Counted from the stretch's first letter, positions 45,362 through 56,962 are shown. The stretch: 64,000 bases of DNA from Liolophura sinensis (GCF_032854445.1 NC_088297.1:19231127-19295126), one strand, 5' to 3'. Program-made: numbers and translations. Notes: generated by a model not told the origin, from the letters alone.

Positions 45362-45545
45362 TTGGTCATACGTAACCGGTGAAATATGGCTCCTTAGTTA
45401 GGGTGTTATTCTAACTGTAAAAGCTTAAATTGTGGTAAATTAATACTCGCCCTTTATCTCCATGACTTAAGAAGAATTAGGTAACAAAATGGAGTGATGT
45501 TAATACGAATTTATTGTATGTCACTGGTGTAGAATTATTATTCCT
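45362..45545 (+). repeat. Family C copy in SDR intron
   Basis: ACCGGTGAAATATGGCTCCT, TTATTCTAACTGTAAAAGCT, CATGACTTAAGAAGAATTAG, TTTATTGTATGTCACTGGTG in family order, without the head block. Confidence 0.7.
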
Positions 45546-45689
45546 TATTCTAAGATATTGTTGCAGTATTCCCCTCTGGAAAGATGACACACTGCATCTG
45601 CGTCAGTTCCGACACAGGGTGTGGTCTCTTACAGGCATATGTGACAAAAGAAATAATTTGAGCCCTGTTTACCCTGCCTCATCTACGTT

Positions 45690-45860
45690 CCATGAAGGGC
45701 ACTTTAATTCTGCTATTACTCATAGTAAAGCTCGTCCTCAACTTGCCAAAGGTCGGTGGTTTACTCCAGGCACTACGATTTCCTCCGATTAAACAGCTGA
45801 CGGTATCAGTGAAAAATTCCTGAATATGGCGCTATAACTTCAATCAACCAATCAATCAGG
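45690..45860 (+). repeat. Possible SINE of another subfamily
   Basis: AAGGTCGGTGGTTTACTCCA, GGCACTACGATTTCCTCC, CAGCTGACGGTATCAGTGAA, TTCCTGAATATGGCGCTATA then AATCAACCAATCAATCA. It has the SINE-A body and tail pattern but at low identity. Confidence 0.45.
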
Positions 45861-45892
45861 CAATTATTAAATCATCTCTGTTTTCATGTCAG

Positions 45893-46054
45893 ACATTCCC
45901 TGGCTTCGCTGTGTATTCCGGCTCCAAGTTCTTCGTGGAGGGCGTGTCTCGCTCTCTGCGCCAGGAGGTGTGCAAACATGGGGTTAAGGTCACATGTATT
46001 CAACCCGGCGATGTGGATACGGAAATATTCGGCTTGTGTGAGGTCGATCAAGAG
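45893..46054 (+). CDS. SDR oxidoreductase, exon with YxxxK catalytic motif
   Basis: The acceptor GTCAG ends at 45892 and the GTAAAG donor begins at 46055. The 54 phase-0 codons begin TFPGFAVYSGSKFFVEGVSR, containing the catalytic Tyr and Lys (YSGSK). They continue to VTCIQPGDVDTEI, the PG motif after beta-6. Confidence 0.94.
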
Positions 46055-46907
46055 GTAAAGTAAAAGCAACAGGGTATGTTTATGTAAATGAAGCTGTTTT
46101 ACACGACGCGATTTGTCAGTCCACTCCTCAAGTTAAACTAGGGGAATATAATTAAATTACATCCCGAACGCCTTTATTTTCACGCTAAATGTTTCCTAGA
46201 TGCAGTACTTATCTTATGTTAGTTTGTGAACTTTGTACGATTTTTCTTGATCGTACTTCTCATTCCGTACAGTATGGTATAAATCTGGTAGACAGAAATT
46301 AGATAGATTGTCCATTTAGGACCTTTGTTCATGTATACAGAAAGAAATATTCCTTGCATCATCTAATATGGAAATTATTTATCAAGTACGCAGTTTTCGA
46401 GTTATTTAATTACAACAGTGGCTTTCCAGTACAAAGTGCCGTCACAGTTTTATGACATGGTGAGGCTATATTAAAGTAGAAAACGTAAAACTGATGCCAA
46501 ACTGATTATGGGAAAACGTACAAATAGGGTCAAAATCCAAGTTGAATACATTTCTTAGCTGAAAAGACCAATTTCAAGTGCAAATATATTTATTAAAAAT
46601 GTGTTCGACCCTTATAGTGACAGAAAGACAACATATACCAAGAGGTGGTCCCAAATACCCACCATACAAAAACATTTTCAAATGTCTCTTTCTCTTTAAA
46701 CAAAAATCGACCAGATTTACAAACTAACTTTTCACACTCTTTCGTCAGAGCTAGTAATTTAAAAAAGATTTTCTTCTTAAAAACTGGCAAATTTACCCTA
46801 TCGTGCATTTGTACGACTACCTCGTCACCCTGTCATGCTCGTCACATTCTGTCCTAAAGTCATATCTCGAAATCTGCGTATTGCAGTCAAATGAAATTCT
46901 GTTTCAG
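46055..46907 (+). other. SDR intron, nothing recognised
   Basis: GT-AG intron between phase-0 exons. Open frames inside have no support. Confidence 0.85.
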
Positions 46908-47060
46908 GCTATCGAGAAGTATGGAAGCTTCCCTCAAAAGTGTAAGATCCTGGAACCTGTAGACATCGCCAGTTCGGTTCTCTATGCTCTTACCCAGCCC
47001 GACCACGTAGCGATCAATGAGGTGTTGATCCACCCAAAGGAAGCACCCCTTGACTATTAA
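46908..47060 (+). CDS. SDR oxidoreductase, terminal exon
   Basis: The acceptor TTTCAG ends at 46907. The 50 codons start AIEKYGSFPQKCKILEPVDI and continue ASSVLYALTQPDHVAINEVL, then a short tail and TAA (47058-47060). The PVDIAxxVLYALTQPxxVxINEVLI segment is the usual C-terminal helix and strand of this SDR group. AATAAA at 47385-47390 is a likely poly(A) signal. Confidence 0.93.
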   Translation, partial: AIEKYGSFPQKCKILEPVDIASSVLYALTQPDHVAINEVLIHPKEAPLDY

Positions 47061-47384
47061 CACTGCTGGGCGCGGGGTTGTGTGGTCACAAATTGGGACT
47101 CCTAACGTTGAGTACTTCATATCGGTACACAAAACTTGAAAACTAATGTAACGGCGTATGCCAGCTTCTAGTACACATGTGTGGCATCACCGCTGATATC
47201 GCATTGCGACGAAGAAACAGTTACACTGAGGTTCTGGGTTTGATACTGAAACTTTATTTGTTAGATCGAGAGCTCTGTGAAAAGCTCTGTTAACAGGCCA
47301 TTTTACACAAAACGAAAACTGGGCACCAAATGACGGTTATAACATTACGCTATGTGCGTTTTACATTTATACCGTTTTACTCGA

Positions 47385-47390
47385 AATAAA
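47385..47390 (+). terminator. Probable poly(A) signal of the SDR gene
   Basis: AATAAA about 325 nt after the stop codon, the first canonical hexamer downstream. Confidence 0.6.
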
Positions 47391-48074
47391 GCTTCTAGAT
47401 GAAAGTTGTACAGTTATCCAGAGGAATTACAACTTGTCATTACGTTGGCACTAACAGTTATCACAAACAAAAACCATACTAACCACCATACCTCGGTGAA
47501 CTTAAACAGGATTCGCATTAGGTTTTCTCAAAACTGTCCGCACGAAGGCACACAAATCAATACACAAACACGGGGAACAATTCTCATAATACAAAAGGGA
47601 ACTAATGTTGACAACTCAATCTCAGGCCAAGTACAGGCCCTTAACAACTAAAGTATTTATTTTTTGAGGAAGAAAATTGTGCACGTCTGTATTACATATA
47701 AAATTGCACCTTATATTCGCAGCATAATAGGTTCTTTACATGCATTTTACCTTTTCTTACCTTTTACCTTTTCTTACTTTTTACCTTTTTTTTACTATTG
47801 ATATGAACGAAAGATGTAAAAATCATCCTTGTTTTCCTTGTTAAATAGAGCGTGTGTAGTTTTCTAAGTAGAGAGTTTGTTTTAAACGAGTTCGCCTTGT
47901 TTATTCTGGTAGAGAACCATTGCCTCCTTTCCTCATTCGCCTCAGCTCCAGCTTAATCGACTGAGGCCTAAGGCCAGGAGATTTGGCAACTACCTGGTTG
48001 ATTTAGGACTTCAATGTCCTCAATTCGTAATCTTGATTGCTACTGTAAAAGCAGAATATATTGGGTTACCGCTT
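47391..48074. other. Intergenic DNA with a C/T-rich simple repeat
   Basis: 47748-47795 is an imperfect CTTTTTAC-type tandem (TTACCTTTTCTTACC words). No gene recognised. Confidence 0.5.
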
Positions 48075-48190
48075 CAAGAGTGAGTAAGTGAGTGCTTGGG
48101 GTTTAACGTAGTATTCAACAACTTTTCAGTCATGACGACGAAGGAACCCTTAGGTTGTATGTAATGTGCCTCCTTGTTGCAGGACGAAGT
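48075..48190 (-). repeat. SINE-B tail half
   Basis: GAGTGAGTAAGTGAGTGCTT, GGGGTTTAACGTAGTATTCA, ACAACTTTTCAGTCATGACG, GTGCCTCCTTGTTGCAGGAC. Truncated on the head side. Confidence 0.85.
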
Positions 48191-48315
48191 TTCAGTTGTT
48201 TAACACAAGAGTCAGTGACGTCACTGGAAAAAGAGCGGTTCCTTCGACTGCGTAAACAGCTTGACGAGTGTCGGGCGGTGTCGTCGACCGTTAGCACACT
48301 GATTGCAGTGTATGT

Positions 48316-48632
48316 ACCTTAACGTCTTACTTAACAATTTTTCTGTCATGTGAGGACAAGGAATCAGGTGTGTGAACTTATGTTATGTCTTCCGTGATCC
48401 ATGCCGCTAAAGTGCTACCGCCACTGAAGTATCATGCTGACATCAGACATGATACCCCATCCGGTCACATTATACTGACACAAGGTCAACCAGTCATGCT
48501 TCCTTGCTCTAACCTCTCAGTTCTGAGCACCAAGTGACGCAGCAGCAAGTACCATTTGTAAAGTCTTTGGTATGACCCGATCCGGGTTTGATGCTCGAGT
48601 CTCCCGACTTCTAACCATTAGGCCATCAAAGG
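48316..48632 (-). repeat. SINE-B copy, second subfamily
   Basis: TTAACGTCTTACTTAACAAT, TTTTCTGTCATGTGAGGACA, CCACTGAAGTATCATGCTGA, GTCACATTATACTGACAC and a head with GATCCGGGTTTGATGCTCGA then CTAACCATTAGGCCATC. Confidence 0.8.
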
Positions 48633-48633
48633 G

Positions 48634-48802
48634 GTTCATGCTGGCTTCGTCTCTGGCCGTACGTGGGAATATCTGTCAGGTACCTGCGGATGGTCTTGGG
48701 ATTCCCCCTGGTTCTGTCCAGTTTCCTCCCACAATAATGCTGGCTGCCGTGATATATGAGTGATATTTTCTTGAGTACGTCGTAAACCACAAATCAAATA
48801 AA
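48634..48802 (+). repeat. SINE-A copy lacking most of the head
   Basis: GTTCATGCTGGCTTCGTCTC, TACCTGCGGATGGTCTTGGG, AATAATGCTGGCTGCCGTGA and TTCTTGAGTACGTCGTAAAC, then AAATCAAATAAATCA. Confidence 0.85.
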
Positions 48803-48832
48803 TCAAACCGAAACGGTCACACTGATTGACTG

Positions 48833-49022
48833 ATCTATTTATTTGATTGGTTTTTAGCACCGTGCTGAAGAATATTTCACTTATACGACGGCATCCAGCA
48901 TTATGGTGGGAGGAAACCAGGCAGACCGGGGGAAACTCACGTTGGTTGCTGCATGGCCTTCCCACAAACAGCCGGAGAAGCCAGCATGGAACCTGGACTT
49001 GAACTCACAGCGACTGCATCCC
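48833..49022 (-). repeat. SINE-A copy, partial head
   Basis: TATTTATTTGATTGGTTTTT, AGAATATTTCACTTATACGA, GCATTATGGTGGGAGGAAAC, CTGGACTTGAACTCACAGCG. It faces the preceding plus-strand copy tail to tail. Confidence 0.87.
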
Positions 49023-49767
49023 TCCCCCCACTGAATTGACCGCGTTTTGGTGAACCCGTTAAGTGGGAACGTCAAATAAAGAAATTAGAATGGCGATTTT
49101 TTTTTATAAAGGTTCTTGTGAAGCTTGTTTTACGTGGTTTAAATAGCGTTTAGTTCTTCAGACGATTTTCTGTATTTATCCTAATGCAATGTCTCCACAG
49201 TAGTCCGGCTATTTTCAAAGATAAAAAGCGTAGCATTATAGTGGACGCAATATATTTTTAATGTAGAAATAAAAAATCGCCTTATTTAAATTTGCTTCGT
49301 TGCGAGAGAATTGAACATATGACGGGGTGTTAAATCAGTCTCACAGCACGGGATTCATTGCGAGGATAAGGCTCATTTGAAATCTATGTGAGAAGGCTGC
49401 AATCATTTTAAAATTCTAGCATTCATCTTAATTTAAGAAATATCGCAGGCACTGCAGGCACTAAAAATTAGGAAGCAGAATGATTGATGGCAAGTTAAAT
49501 AAAGTCAAATTAGATCATTATTTTAACTGTTAATTGTTAATTACAAGTGCCGTCATTCGTAGCTGTTTTTCTTCATCCTGTGCGACGTCGATCTAGCGTG
49601 AAATGTCTTTTTCTGTCGATCTAGCGTGAAATGTCTTTTTCTGATTCGGACTTTGGTGTATATTAGTAATATTGTCTATTTGGTAGAATGGTCTTCTAGG
49701 CTTTGAAACAGACATATGTATACAAATGGCCATCCATCATGAATGTCTAGGGTCAATAACAGCAAGA
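49023..49767. other. Intergenic DNA with a perfect 28-bp duplication
   Basis: 49588-49615 and 49616-49643 are identical, each starting TCGATCTAGCGTGAAATGTC and ending TTTTTCTG. Nothing else recognised. Confidence 0.6.
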
Positions 49768-49905
49768 CCCTCTGGCGTTACGTGGGAAGGTCTGCCTGCG
49801 GATGGTTGTGGGTTTCCTTGGGGCTCTGCCCCGGTTTCCTCCCACTGGCCGGCATCGTATAAGTGAAATATTCTTGAGTGTGGTGGAAAACAACCAGATA
49901 AGTAA
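49768..49905 (+). repeat. SINE-A copy, head missing
   Basis: GTTACGTGGGAAGGTCTGCC, GCGGATGGTTGTGGGTTTCC, TCGTATAAGTGAAATATTCT, then GAAAACAACCAGATAAGTAA. A deletion removes most of ACCATAATGCTGG. Confidence 0.85.
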
Positions 49906-51147
49906 ATAATTGAAGGCTGGTCAGTGCAATATGTCATAGCATTCGCTGGATGTTCAACAATGAGGACACAGGCTCGAACCCAGCTTCTCGTAACTCAGGA
50001 CGTCTAACAGGTACCAGGCGCAAGAGGTGATCCTCCCAACCCTCTCTCCTCCCACTCCAATTAGCACCATTCCATAGATCCACTAAAATGTCATTGATGT
50101 TCTATTGCTTCATGGCAGTGTGAAAAACTTGAAAGGTTTTATATTTAAGGTACTTTCAGTTTACAATGACGTTTTTATCGTAACAAGTTGATTAAATCAT
50201 CCTTTTTATGTTCACATTTCAATTTTTTAGGTACGCTGTATTATAGATCACCACATGGTTATGCTCTCTGTTTTTGCCAAGTGTGAACATAAAAACGATT
50301 AGATGCCATATAACGTTTTCCCTGAGATCTTTTTGTCCTTATTCCTTTCGTCGGTTTTCGTAACCTTCTCCTCTCATGAGCACTTATTTGGAATTAGACA
50401 ATCGATCGTTTTACAAATAAACAAGTTATACATGTAGTTCTCTATCTCTTTTTCAACTGTTTTTTTTGTGAAAGATGTAAATTTCACTCGAGCGACCCAT
50501 TGCTGCTTAATTCGTGGTTCAGATGTAGCCAGGAATACATATGAGCTTTGCAATGGCATGGAACTCGAAGGAGTCATGAATTTCTCTGCATTAAGTGCTT
50601 TACATCAATCGCTTAAAAAATGTCAGCAGAGAAAAATGTTTTGAGTCAATGACCGAAGGCTTTGCATGACCTCTGAAACATCAATATTGATAAATAAGCA
50701 CATTCTTAAAAAAAAAAAAAAAGACCTGCATTTGCCAAATTGCACAGTCGTGAAAAGTCTTTAACAAGCATTTAAAGTTATGGCTTCAGATTTCCATCAC
50801 AAAACCCTCTGGTGAACTTATTTCATATCAATAATATGATCCTCTCTTGTCTTTTTTTATTTCAAACATTCTTCTCGCCGCGGTCGATTGGTCCACGGCG
50901 AATAAGGTCCAAGGTTAGCACCGAGATGTCGCTGGTTTCCCTGGGGATTTAAAGCCAGATTTATCACATACAAGACAATGAGTTGGAGTTACTTTGCCTT
51001 GCCACGGTTTTCTTCGCGTACTAGTATAATCCCCACTTGGTTTTGATAAGTGATTGGTGCATGTACAGATGTATGTCATAAGTGAAGGCCAAAGGATCCC
51101 CTAGGTCCTTCATGTAAGATCATCTAAAGGGCAACATGAGCGCTGTC
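49906..51147. other. Intergenic DNA, nothing recognised
   Basis: A minus-strand frame at 50374-50577 follows an ATGCAG acceptor-like site but has no recognisable content and I do not call it. A GGCTCGAACCC word near 49973 resembles a tRNA B box without a matching A box. Confidence 0.4.
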
Positions 51148-51448
51148 ACGAGCCTTAACCGTTAGAGCGTCCGCCTTGGGAGACCCATAGACCATAAAAA
51201 AGACTTAAATGGTACTTAATGCTGCCTGTTTTGGAGCTCAACGCTGAAAGGTTAGGGCAAGAAAACAGTGCTGGCTGGCCAAGTGTCAGTATAATATGAC
51301 AGGGTGTTGTCATGTCTGGTGTCTTCGGCATGATGCATTGTACGTCAGAGACAGCAGTACTCGCCTTGTCACAAATAGACACTATATGTACACATGACGC
51401 CTCGTTGTCACGTGACTGAAAAATTGCCTAGTACGACGTACAACCATA
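51148..51448 (+). repeat. SINE-B copy
   Basis: Head CCTTAACCGTTAGAGCGTCC, then GACTTAAATGGTACTTAATG, TGTCAGTATAATATGACAGG, GTGTCTTCGGCATGATGCAT, CGTTGTCACGTGACTGAAAA and a CTAGTACGACGTACAACC end. Confidence 0.85.
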
Positions 51449-52206
51449 GATCACATACATACAGCGGAATAAGATTAGAATTCCCTGCTCCAGGCGCTGT
51501 TGTTGAAATAGCTTGATCGTTGAGATACGTGTTGATGTCTAAATCTGGTGTCCAAGCAAAGGCTTATATAACTCGGAAGACGACCTCGCTTAACGTAAAG
51601 ACGGATAAATAAGGATAAAGATGACTGCCACTTTAAGAACCACAGAGCTGATCTGTGAGGGGCTTTCAATGACAGTTTCCTGTCGTGGCGAATACTGTTC
51701 ATTCTTCAAAATGCGACAGTTAAATACCGCAGAGACCCGATTATTTCACTAAGATATATGTTCGTTTTTAAACCGCTAGGTCATACCGCGTCCCTTATGG
51801 GTTCCCAGCGAAGACGCGCGGTTTCTTTCGAAAAACGAAAGGCGATTTCGCTGTGAAGAGAATTACTCGACAATGACATACATGTATGCCGCCTTTAGAC
51901 CAAGTCTAGGGTGTCAACAATAGCTGCCAAAGTCCTAGACACCAAAGGAAAGCGTTCACGGCATATCTAGCCGCCCCTGTACTGTTCCTTGAAGACTTGA
52001 GACTTTGCTTCATGCTGCTAACGGAATTGCTTGTGCCGTAGAGCTATGAGAACATAATTTCTTTATCAAATTACTACAGTATAGATTCAGACATCAATAA
52101 GTCAAACCTATCCTATCACTGATTACTTACATCTATTTTAAATAATAACTAGAACAAGCACGCTAATACAAAGATATCATTGATGAATCGAAAGCTTGAT
52201 ATTTAG
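51449..52206. other. Intergenic DNA, nothing recognised
   Basis: No repeat or splice-supported exon recognised. Confidence 0.5.
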
Positions 52207-52532
52207 AATGAATGCTTGGGGTTTAACGTCGGATTTGACAAGTTTTCAGTCACATAACGACGAGGACTCATGAAATGTGTGTACATAAACAGTGTCATCT
52301 TGTGGTAGGGCGAGTCCATCCCACCAAGGCCCTGCCGCCACTGAAGTATCATGCAAATGACACCAGACATAACACTCCACCCAGTCACATTATACTCACA
52401 CCAGGCCATTCAGTCCTGTTCTCTTGCTTTAATATCTCAGTGGTAAGTGCCAAGCACTGAAGCAACAAGTTCCATTTTTATAGTCTTCGGTATGATCCAA
52501 CCTGGGTTTGATCCCGGATCCCGGAACTCAAA
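52207..52532 (-). repeat. Near full-length SINE-B
   Basis: GAATGCTTGGGGTTTAACGT, ACAAGTTTTCAGTCACATAA, GCCACTGAAGTATCATGCAA, CACATTATACTCACACCAGG, AGTCTTCGGTATGATCC and head GGGTTTGATCCCGGATCC. Confidence 0.88.
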
Positions 52533-52555
52533 TATTTCCTAAAGTGCTGACGTCT

Positions 52556-52843
52556 TACCCTGGTAAGGGGCCTCCGTGGCTCAGTCGGTTAGCGCGCTAG
52601 CACAGCGTAATGACCCGGGAACCTCTCACCAATGCGGTCACTGTGAGTTCAAGTTCAGCTCATGCTGGCTTCCTCTCTGGCCGTACGTGGGAAGGTCTGA
52701 CAGCAACCTGCGGATGGTCGTGGGTTTCCCCCGGGCTCTGCCCGGTTTCCTCCCACCATAATACTGGCCGCCGTCGTATAAGGGAAATATTCTTGAGTAC
52801 GGCGTAAAACACCAATCAAATAAATAAATAAATACCCTTGTAA
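52556..52843 (+). repeat. Full-length SINE-A, best reference copy
   Basis: The element at 52567-52832 has a GGGGCCTCC start, an A box TGGCTCAGTCGG (52577-52588), a B-box-like GTTCAAGTTC (52647-52656), the full body, GTACGGCGTAAAACACCAAT and an AAATAAATAAATAAA tail. Flanks TACCCTGGTAA (52556-52566) and TACCCTTGTAA (52833-52843) differ at one base. Box layout and tail indicate Pol III transcription with LINE-dependent insertion. Confidence 0.95.
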
Positions 52844-52966
52844 ATTGAGTTTTAAACGGATGTTAGGACCGTGAAACACTGTTCCTCTCTGACGTCCCCA
52901 CGTTCACCATGAGGTAGCTGCAATATTGTCAATATGGTTGACGTGAAAGCATGATCCCTTATTCAA

Positions 52967-53209
52967 TGTCAACAGGGGCCTCCGGGGCTCAGTCGGTTAG
53001 GGCGCTAGCCCAGCGTAATGACCCAGGAGCCTTTCACCAATGTGGTCTCTGTGAGTTCAAGTCCAGCTCATGCTGGCTTCCTCTCCGGCCGTAAGTGGGA
53101 AGGTCTGCCAGCAACCTGCGGATGGTCGTGGGTTTCCCCCGGGCTCTGCCCGGTTTCCGCCCACCATAATGCTGGCCGCCGTCGTATAAGTGAAATATTC
53201 TTGTCAACA
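52967..53209 (+). repeat. 3'-truncated SINE-A flanked by an 8-bp repeat
   Basis: The copy (52975-53201) has an intact head and body but stops at GTGAAATATTCT, before the GAGTACGGCGTAAAAC tail. TGTCAACA occurs on both sides (52967-52974 and 53202-53209). Confidence 0.88.
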
Positions 53210-53261
53210 TACTTTGTAATGATGTAGGCCCTATGTCTGTATGTCCTCAAAACCTACAGGC

Positions 53262-53380
53262 GGTATAAACCTGCCGATGGTCGCGGGTTTCTACAGATCA
53301 AAGTCTTCCAACCATAGTGCTGTCCGCCACCATTTCAGAGAAATATTTTGGAATACGGCGTAAAACTCATCAATGACCAA
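53262..53380 (+). repeat. SINE-A end fragment, old
   Basis: CCTGCCGATGGTCGCGGGTT, then CCAACCATAGTGCTGTCCGC, AAATATTTTGGAATACGGCG and TAAAACTCATCAATGACC. Confidence 0.75.
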
Positions 53381-55584
53381 ACACACATATGGGCGGTTAA
53401 GCGTTTTATATGTTTATTAATCTGACTTGAGATAAGTCCATTGTTACATATATTAGACATATTGTTTATACAAAATATATTTCTGAAGGGAAAAGCTATT
53501 CTTGTGTGCGGAAGCCCCGAGGAGAGAAGTTATTGAGCTTTCAGGCGATATCATTAAAACTGAATAACAACAATTATATGTTACATCTTACCATCAATTC
53601 ACCATCACTCCCGATCAGGGTTTGTCTGCTTTTCCGGTACAGTGTTATAAGTATATGTAATGCTACGCTCATGTGAATAGAGTGCCGTAAACCATACAGA
53701 GTAGTTATGCATAACCATGAAATTAAATATTTAAAGTTAACACGAACGCGAATCTGACTGCCGAGGACGCTATGGCACACAAAAATGTTCAGTTACATTA
53801 GTACTGCTCCAGATACGTGTAAGTCGCGCCCTCTGTCACCTACAATGGACATTCATTCAGTCGCCGTAACTGAGGAGGTACTAGCCTTCACGCGGCCATC
53901 TCTGAGGGTCGACTTAACAAGGAGACCATTGACTGCCAATGAGAATCTGTAAACAGCTCAAATACACTCTCGCACCTTCTCTGCTTGTTCGAATGACCTG
54001 TGGTTCCCCTGATGATATGCCTGTGGACATTGATTGCTCATAAGAGAGAGGAAAGACGATTTTTCGGCCACTTTGCATACTGTACCCATCAGATTATGAT
54101 CCATTTTAACGAGGCTTTTAACGCTCTAGACATATATTGTATATGCTGTCCCACTGGGACGCCGTGACACACAACACAATGCTGTATCCGTACTTACAAA
54201 GTAACGAACAGGGATCGGTCTTATACAGAATCTCGAACCACAAAGCATCCACATTGTTAATATGACAGTGAGAATTCAAATAGCTGCATTCTCATATGCT
54301 CAAAGATTCTTAGCTACTTGTCCCAAGTATTCAATGCGACAAACAGGGACAGTAATTTCCTGCCTGTCGTTATTGGACACGAGTCGTGGGTTTCTTTTTT
54401 TTTTTTTAAAGTAATACTCAAGAAGAATGTTGAACAATTTCAAGAACAATTATTTTCGAGGCGTTTTGTGCCAAGAGCTGTCTGGTTTTGTCATATTTTC
54501 GCTAGACAACTTTCTTCAGCTAAGAATAATCTGTGTGACATGTGGGAAAGTGGCAAATTCTTATAAAAATGGTGTCGAAAACAATCAATACAAACTAGGC
54601 CAATTACATAGAAATCTATGCCTAGGACAAAACACATGTCCGAACAGGCATCGCTTAATGTGATTGGCCGGTTTTAAGCGATTTATTACGGCAGAAATGT
54701 CAGCCGCTTGAGGTCGGGTACTCGACCTTATTTACAGAAATACCGCTTACATGAAACAGCATCTGAATTACGTGAGAAATTGAAATTGATCCGATTCTGG
54801 TGGTCCGGGTCTTGTGTGATAGCACAGATTTGAAACAAAACCAGACTGATGCATATAAAGACTGTTATGTGCCGAAGGCCTAATACGAAACACGTGAAAA
54901 TTACATCGCATATATAACCGACTCAAACTAGCCAGGTGCACAATACCAGGCACGTTTTATTCAGACATAGACTAATAAACTTTACAGATCACCAGAACGA
55001 CGACAGTTAGGTTTGTGAATGGAGAGCGTGGTGATCTAAAGTAAACAAAACTCGTCTATTCGAATATGACAGAAAGCTGCAGTCGAACAGAAAGGCATGT
55101 GGATACGGCACTGGGTACAAAACATGAGGGTCTGTTATAAACGTGCTAAGTACCCAAGTTAAGGCAATGTTTGGCATAATGTCGCTAAGAGAACATTATT
55201 GATTGAGATTACCTGCCCTGATAACTTGTGAGGAACCGCTGGCAGTTATCCCTTGTTCCCATAGACGGTTTAGGTTCCCCTGCAGAAACGTGTCATTAAA
55301 GTCCACGAGTTGTCAAAGAAATACTTAGCGTCATTTTATATCTGGCTGAAGTTGTGGGACAACTGTAGGTGTACATCCTTGATGATTTATTAATCACGAA
55401 GGATATTCAGGGTGACATTTGTCTAGAGACTTGCATCAAGCGCCCTCTGTCGTGAAAAGAACGCATCATTTGGGTACCTTGAGAGAGTATTGGCAAGATA
55501 ATTGTCGGACCTTGATTCCGGACTGGATTTAAAAAGAGACAATGAAAGGTAAACCAATATTGAATGGTCAAGAATCCTGAATGT
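53381..55584. other. Intergenic DNA, nothing recognised
   Basis: More than 2 kb with no recognised repeat or domain-bearing frame. The frames around 54318-54663 seem random. Confidence 0.5.
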
Positions 55585-56962
55585 ACGATGTTTTGGGGCG
55601 CATTTCCCTCGTCGCATTGAACTGCAATGATAGTGGACTTTACCAAAAAATGCGAATAACGATTTTGTTTGATTGACCGTAGGATTTCTCAAGACAACCA
55701 AATGACGTCATCGTTGTGCATGGTTTCATAAAAAAAGTTTTTCCTGTAAGAAAAGGTTTTAGACGTTTTCGTTGCTCTTTCCCGTTCAGACTTTCAAATC
55801 GATACAAGCTTTTTTAGTGCGGAAACTCATTAAGCTGCACAACTACAGATTAAAGTTACAAGGAGTTAAATTTTCCTCCTTTGAGAGTGATTACGCGATT
55901 TCAGTTTGTCTTTTTGCATTTTTCCTTACGACTGTTTGTATCTTACTTGCGCAACCTGAATCTGCAACCCTAATTCAGTAAAAGTCATAGGTTAAAGTTG
56001 AATAAGAAACTGTCTGCAATTTGAAATATGCGAAATGAATTCTAATCTTTTCAACACACTTTTTACAATGCTCACTTCAAAGTGATCAATGCAGCAATCC
56101 TCAGATCGTGATTGGATACAAGTAAGAAGAATACAAGCACGTGAGCAAGTCCTATGAGTTACGTTTGGCGTGATGTGCATAAAATCCAAGGATGACTAGT
56201 CTAGTATTAGAGCACATCTAGGTTTTTGGTAGTTGTTTCTTTGGAACCATTGCCTGTGATCAACGGGATCTTCTGGATCTTGTAAATGACTAACCTAATA
56301 TCAGTATTTATTCCCTGCCAAAACTGAATTGTGAAAACGCTTTTGAACACCCACGTTCACGGATTTATTTGCCACCCATTGCATCATCCAGGTAAAAAAA
56401 ACTTAGATCGTTTTAAGTAAATGAACCTGCTTTTGCAAACCGCAAAATTATCGCGTGCCGGGTAACCATAAGGTAAAGACTTTCGTAATATCTCCACTAA
56501 TTCTTTGTCCAAACAGAATTTCGAAACGTCTTTGAACATCCTCGTTTATGGATTTCTATGCAAAATCCCAGAAAATGAACTTATGGCAGTTCCGCGAATA
56601 GATTGTTTTTATCCAATTACATCGTCAGAAGACCACATCATGCAATAAGCAGGAAAAGATGTATTCAGTGTTGACATTGTCAGCAGAAGAACAAAACACA
56701 AGTTTTTGTATTAGAATTTTTATATGAGTTTTTCTTAGAGAAAACACCCTCTCCGAAAAATAAAAATTCATGTCAGTCACAAGATGTCAAGCCATCTTGG
56801 TAGACTGGATGTTTAAAAAGTCACGTTTCCAATGATCCAATGATCTTTCCCGTGCGAAAAGAAAAAAAAAGATGACAGACTATGTTAAAAACGTGGCCTA
56901 GTCATCGGTTAATATCTGCATACATCGTCACGTGCACGGTTTGCTGGCAATGCCTACAGTTT
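55585..56962. repeat. Tandem segmental duplication, copy 1
   Basis: About 1.4 kb repeated immediately downstream (57011-59437). Matching anchors include TTTTTTAGTGCGGAAACTCA (about 55811), CTAATATCAGTATTTATTCC (about 56293), GGTAAAGACTTTCGTAATAT (about 56471) and GAAAAGATGTATTCAGTGTT (about 56653). Identity looks like roughly 75-85 percent by eye, with indels. No gene or known transposon is recognised inside. Confidence 0.85.

Noticed and set aside
50374..50600. Minus-strand frame after an ATGCAG acceptor-like site
   Set aside because: The peptide is not recognisable, there is no partner exon or donor, and a stop ends it. Too weak to annotate.
52567..52660. SINE-A heads as tRNA genes
   Set aside because: A and B boxes are present but no complete cloverleaf closes, and the sequence runs into the SINE body. 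These are tRNA-derived heads, not tRNAs.
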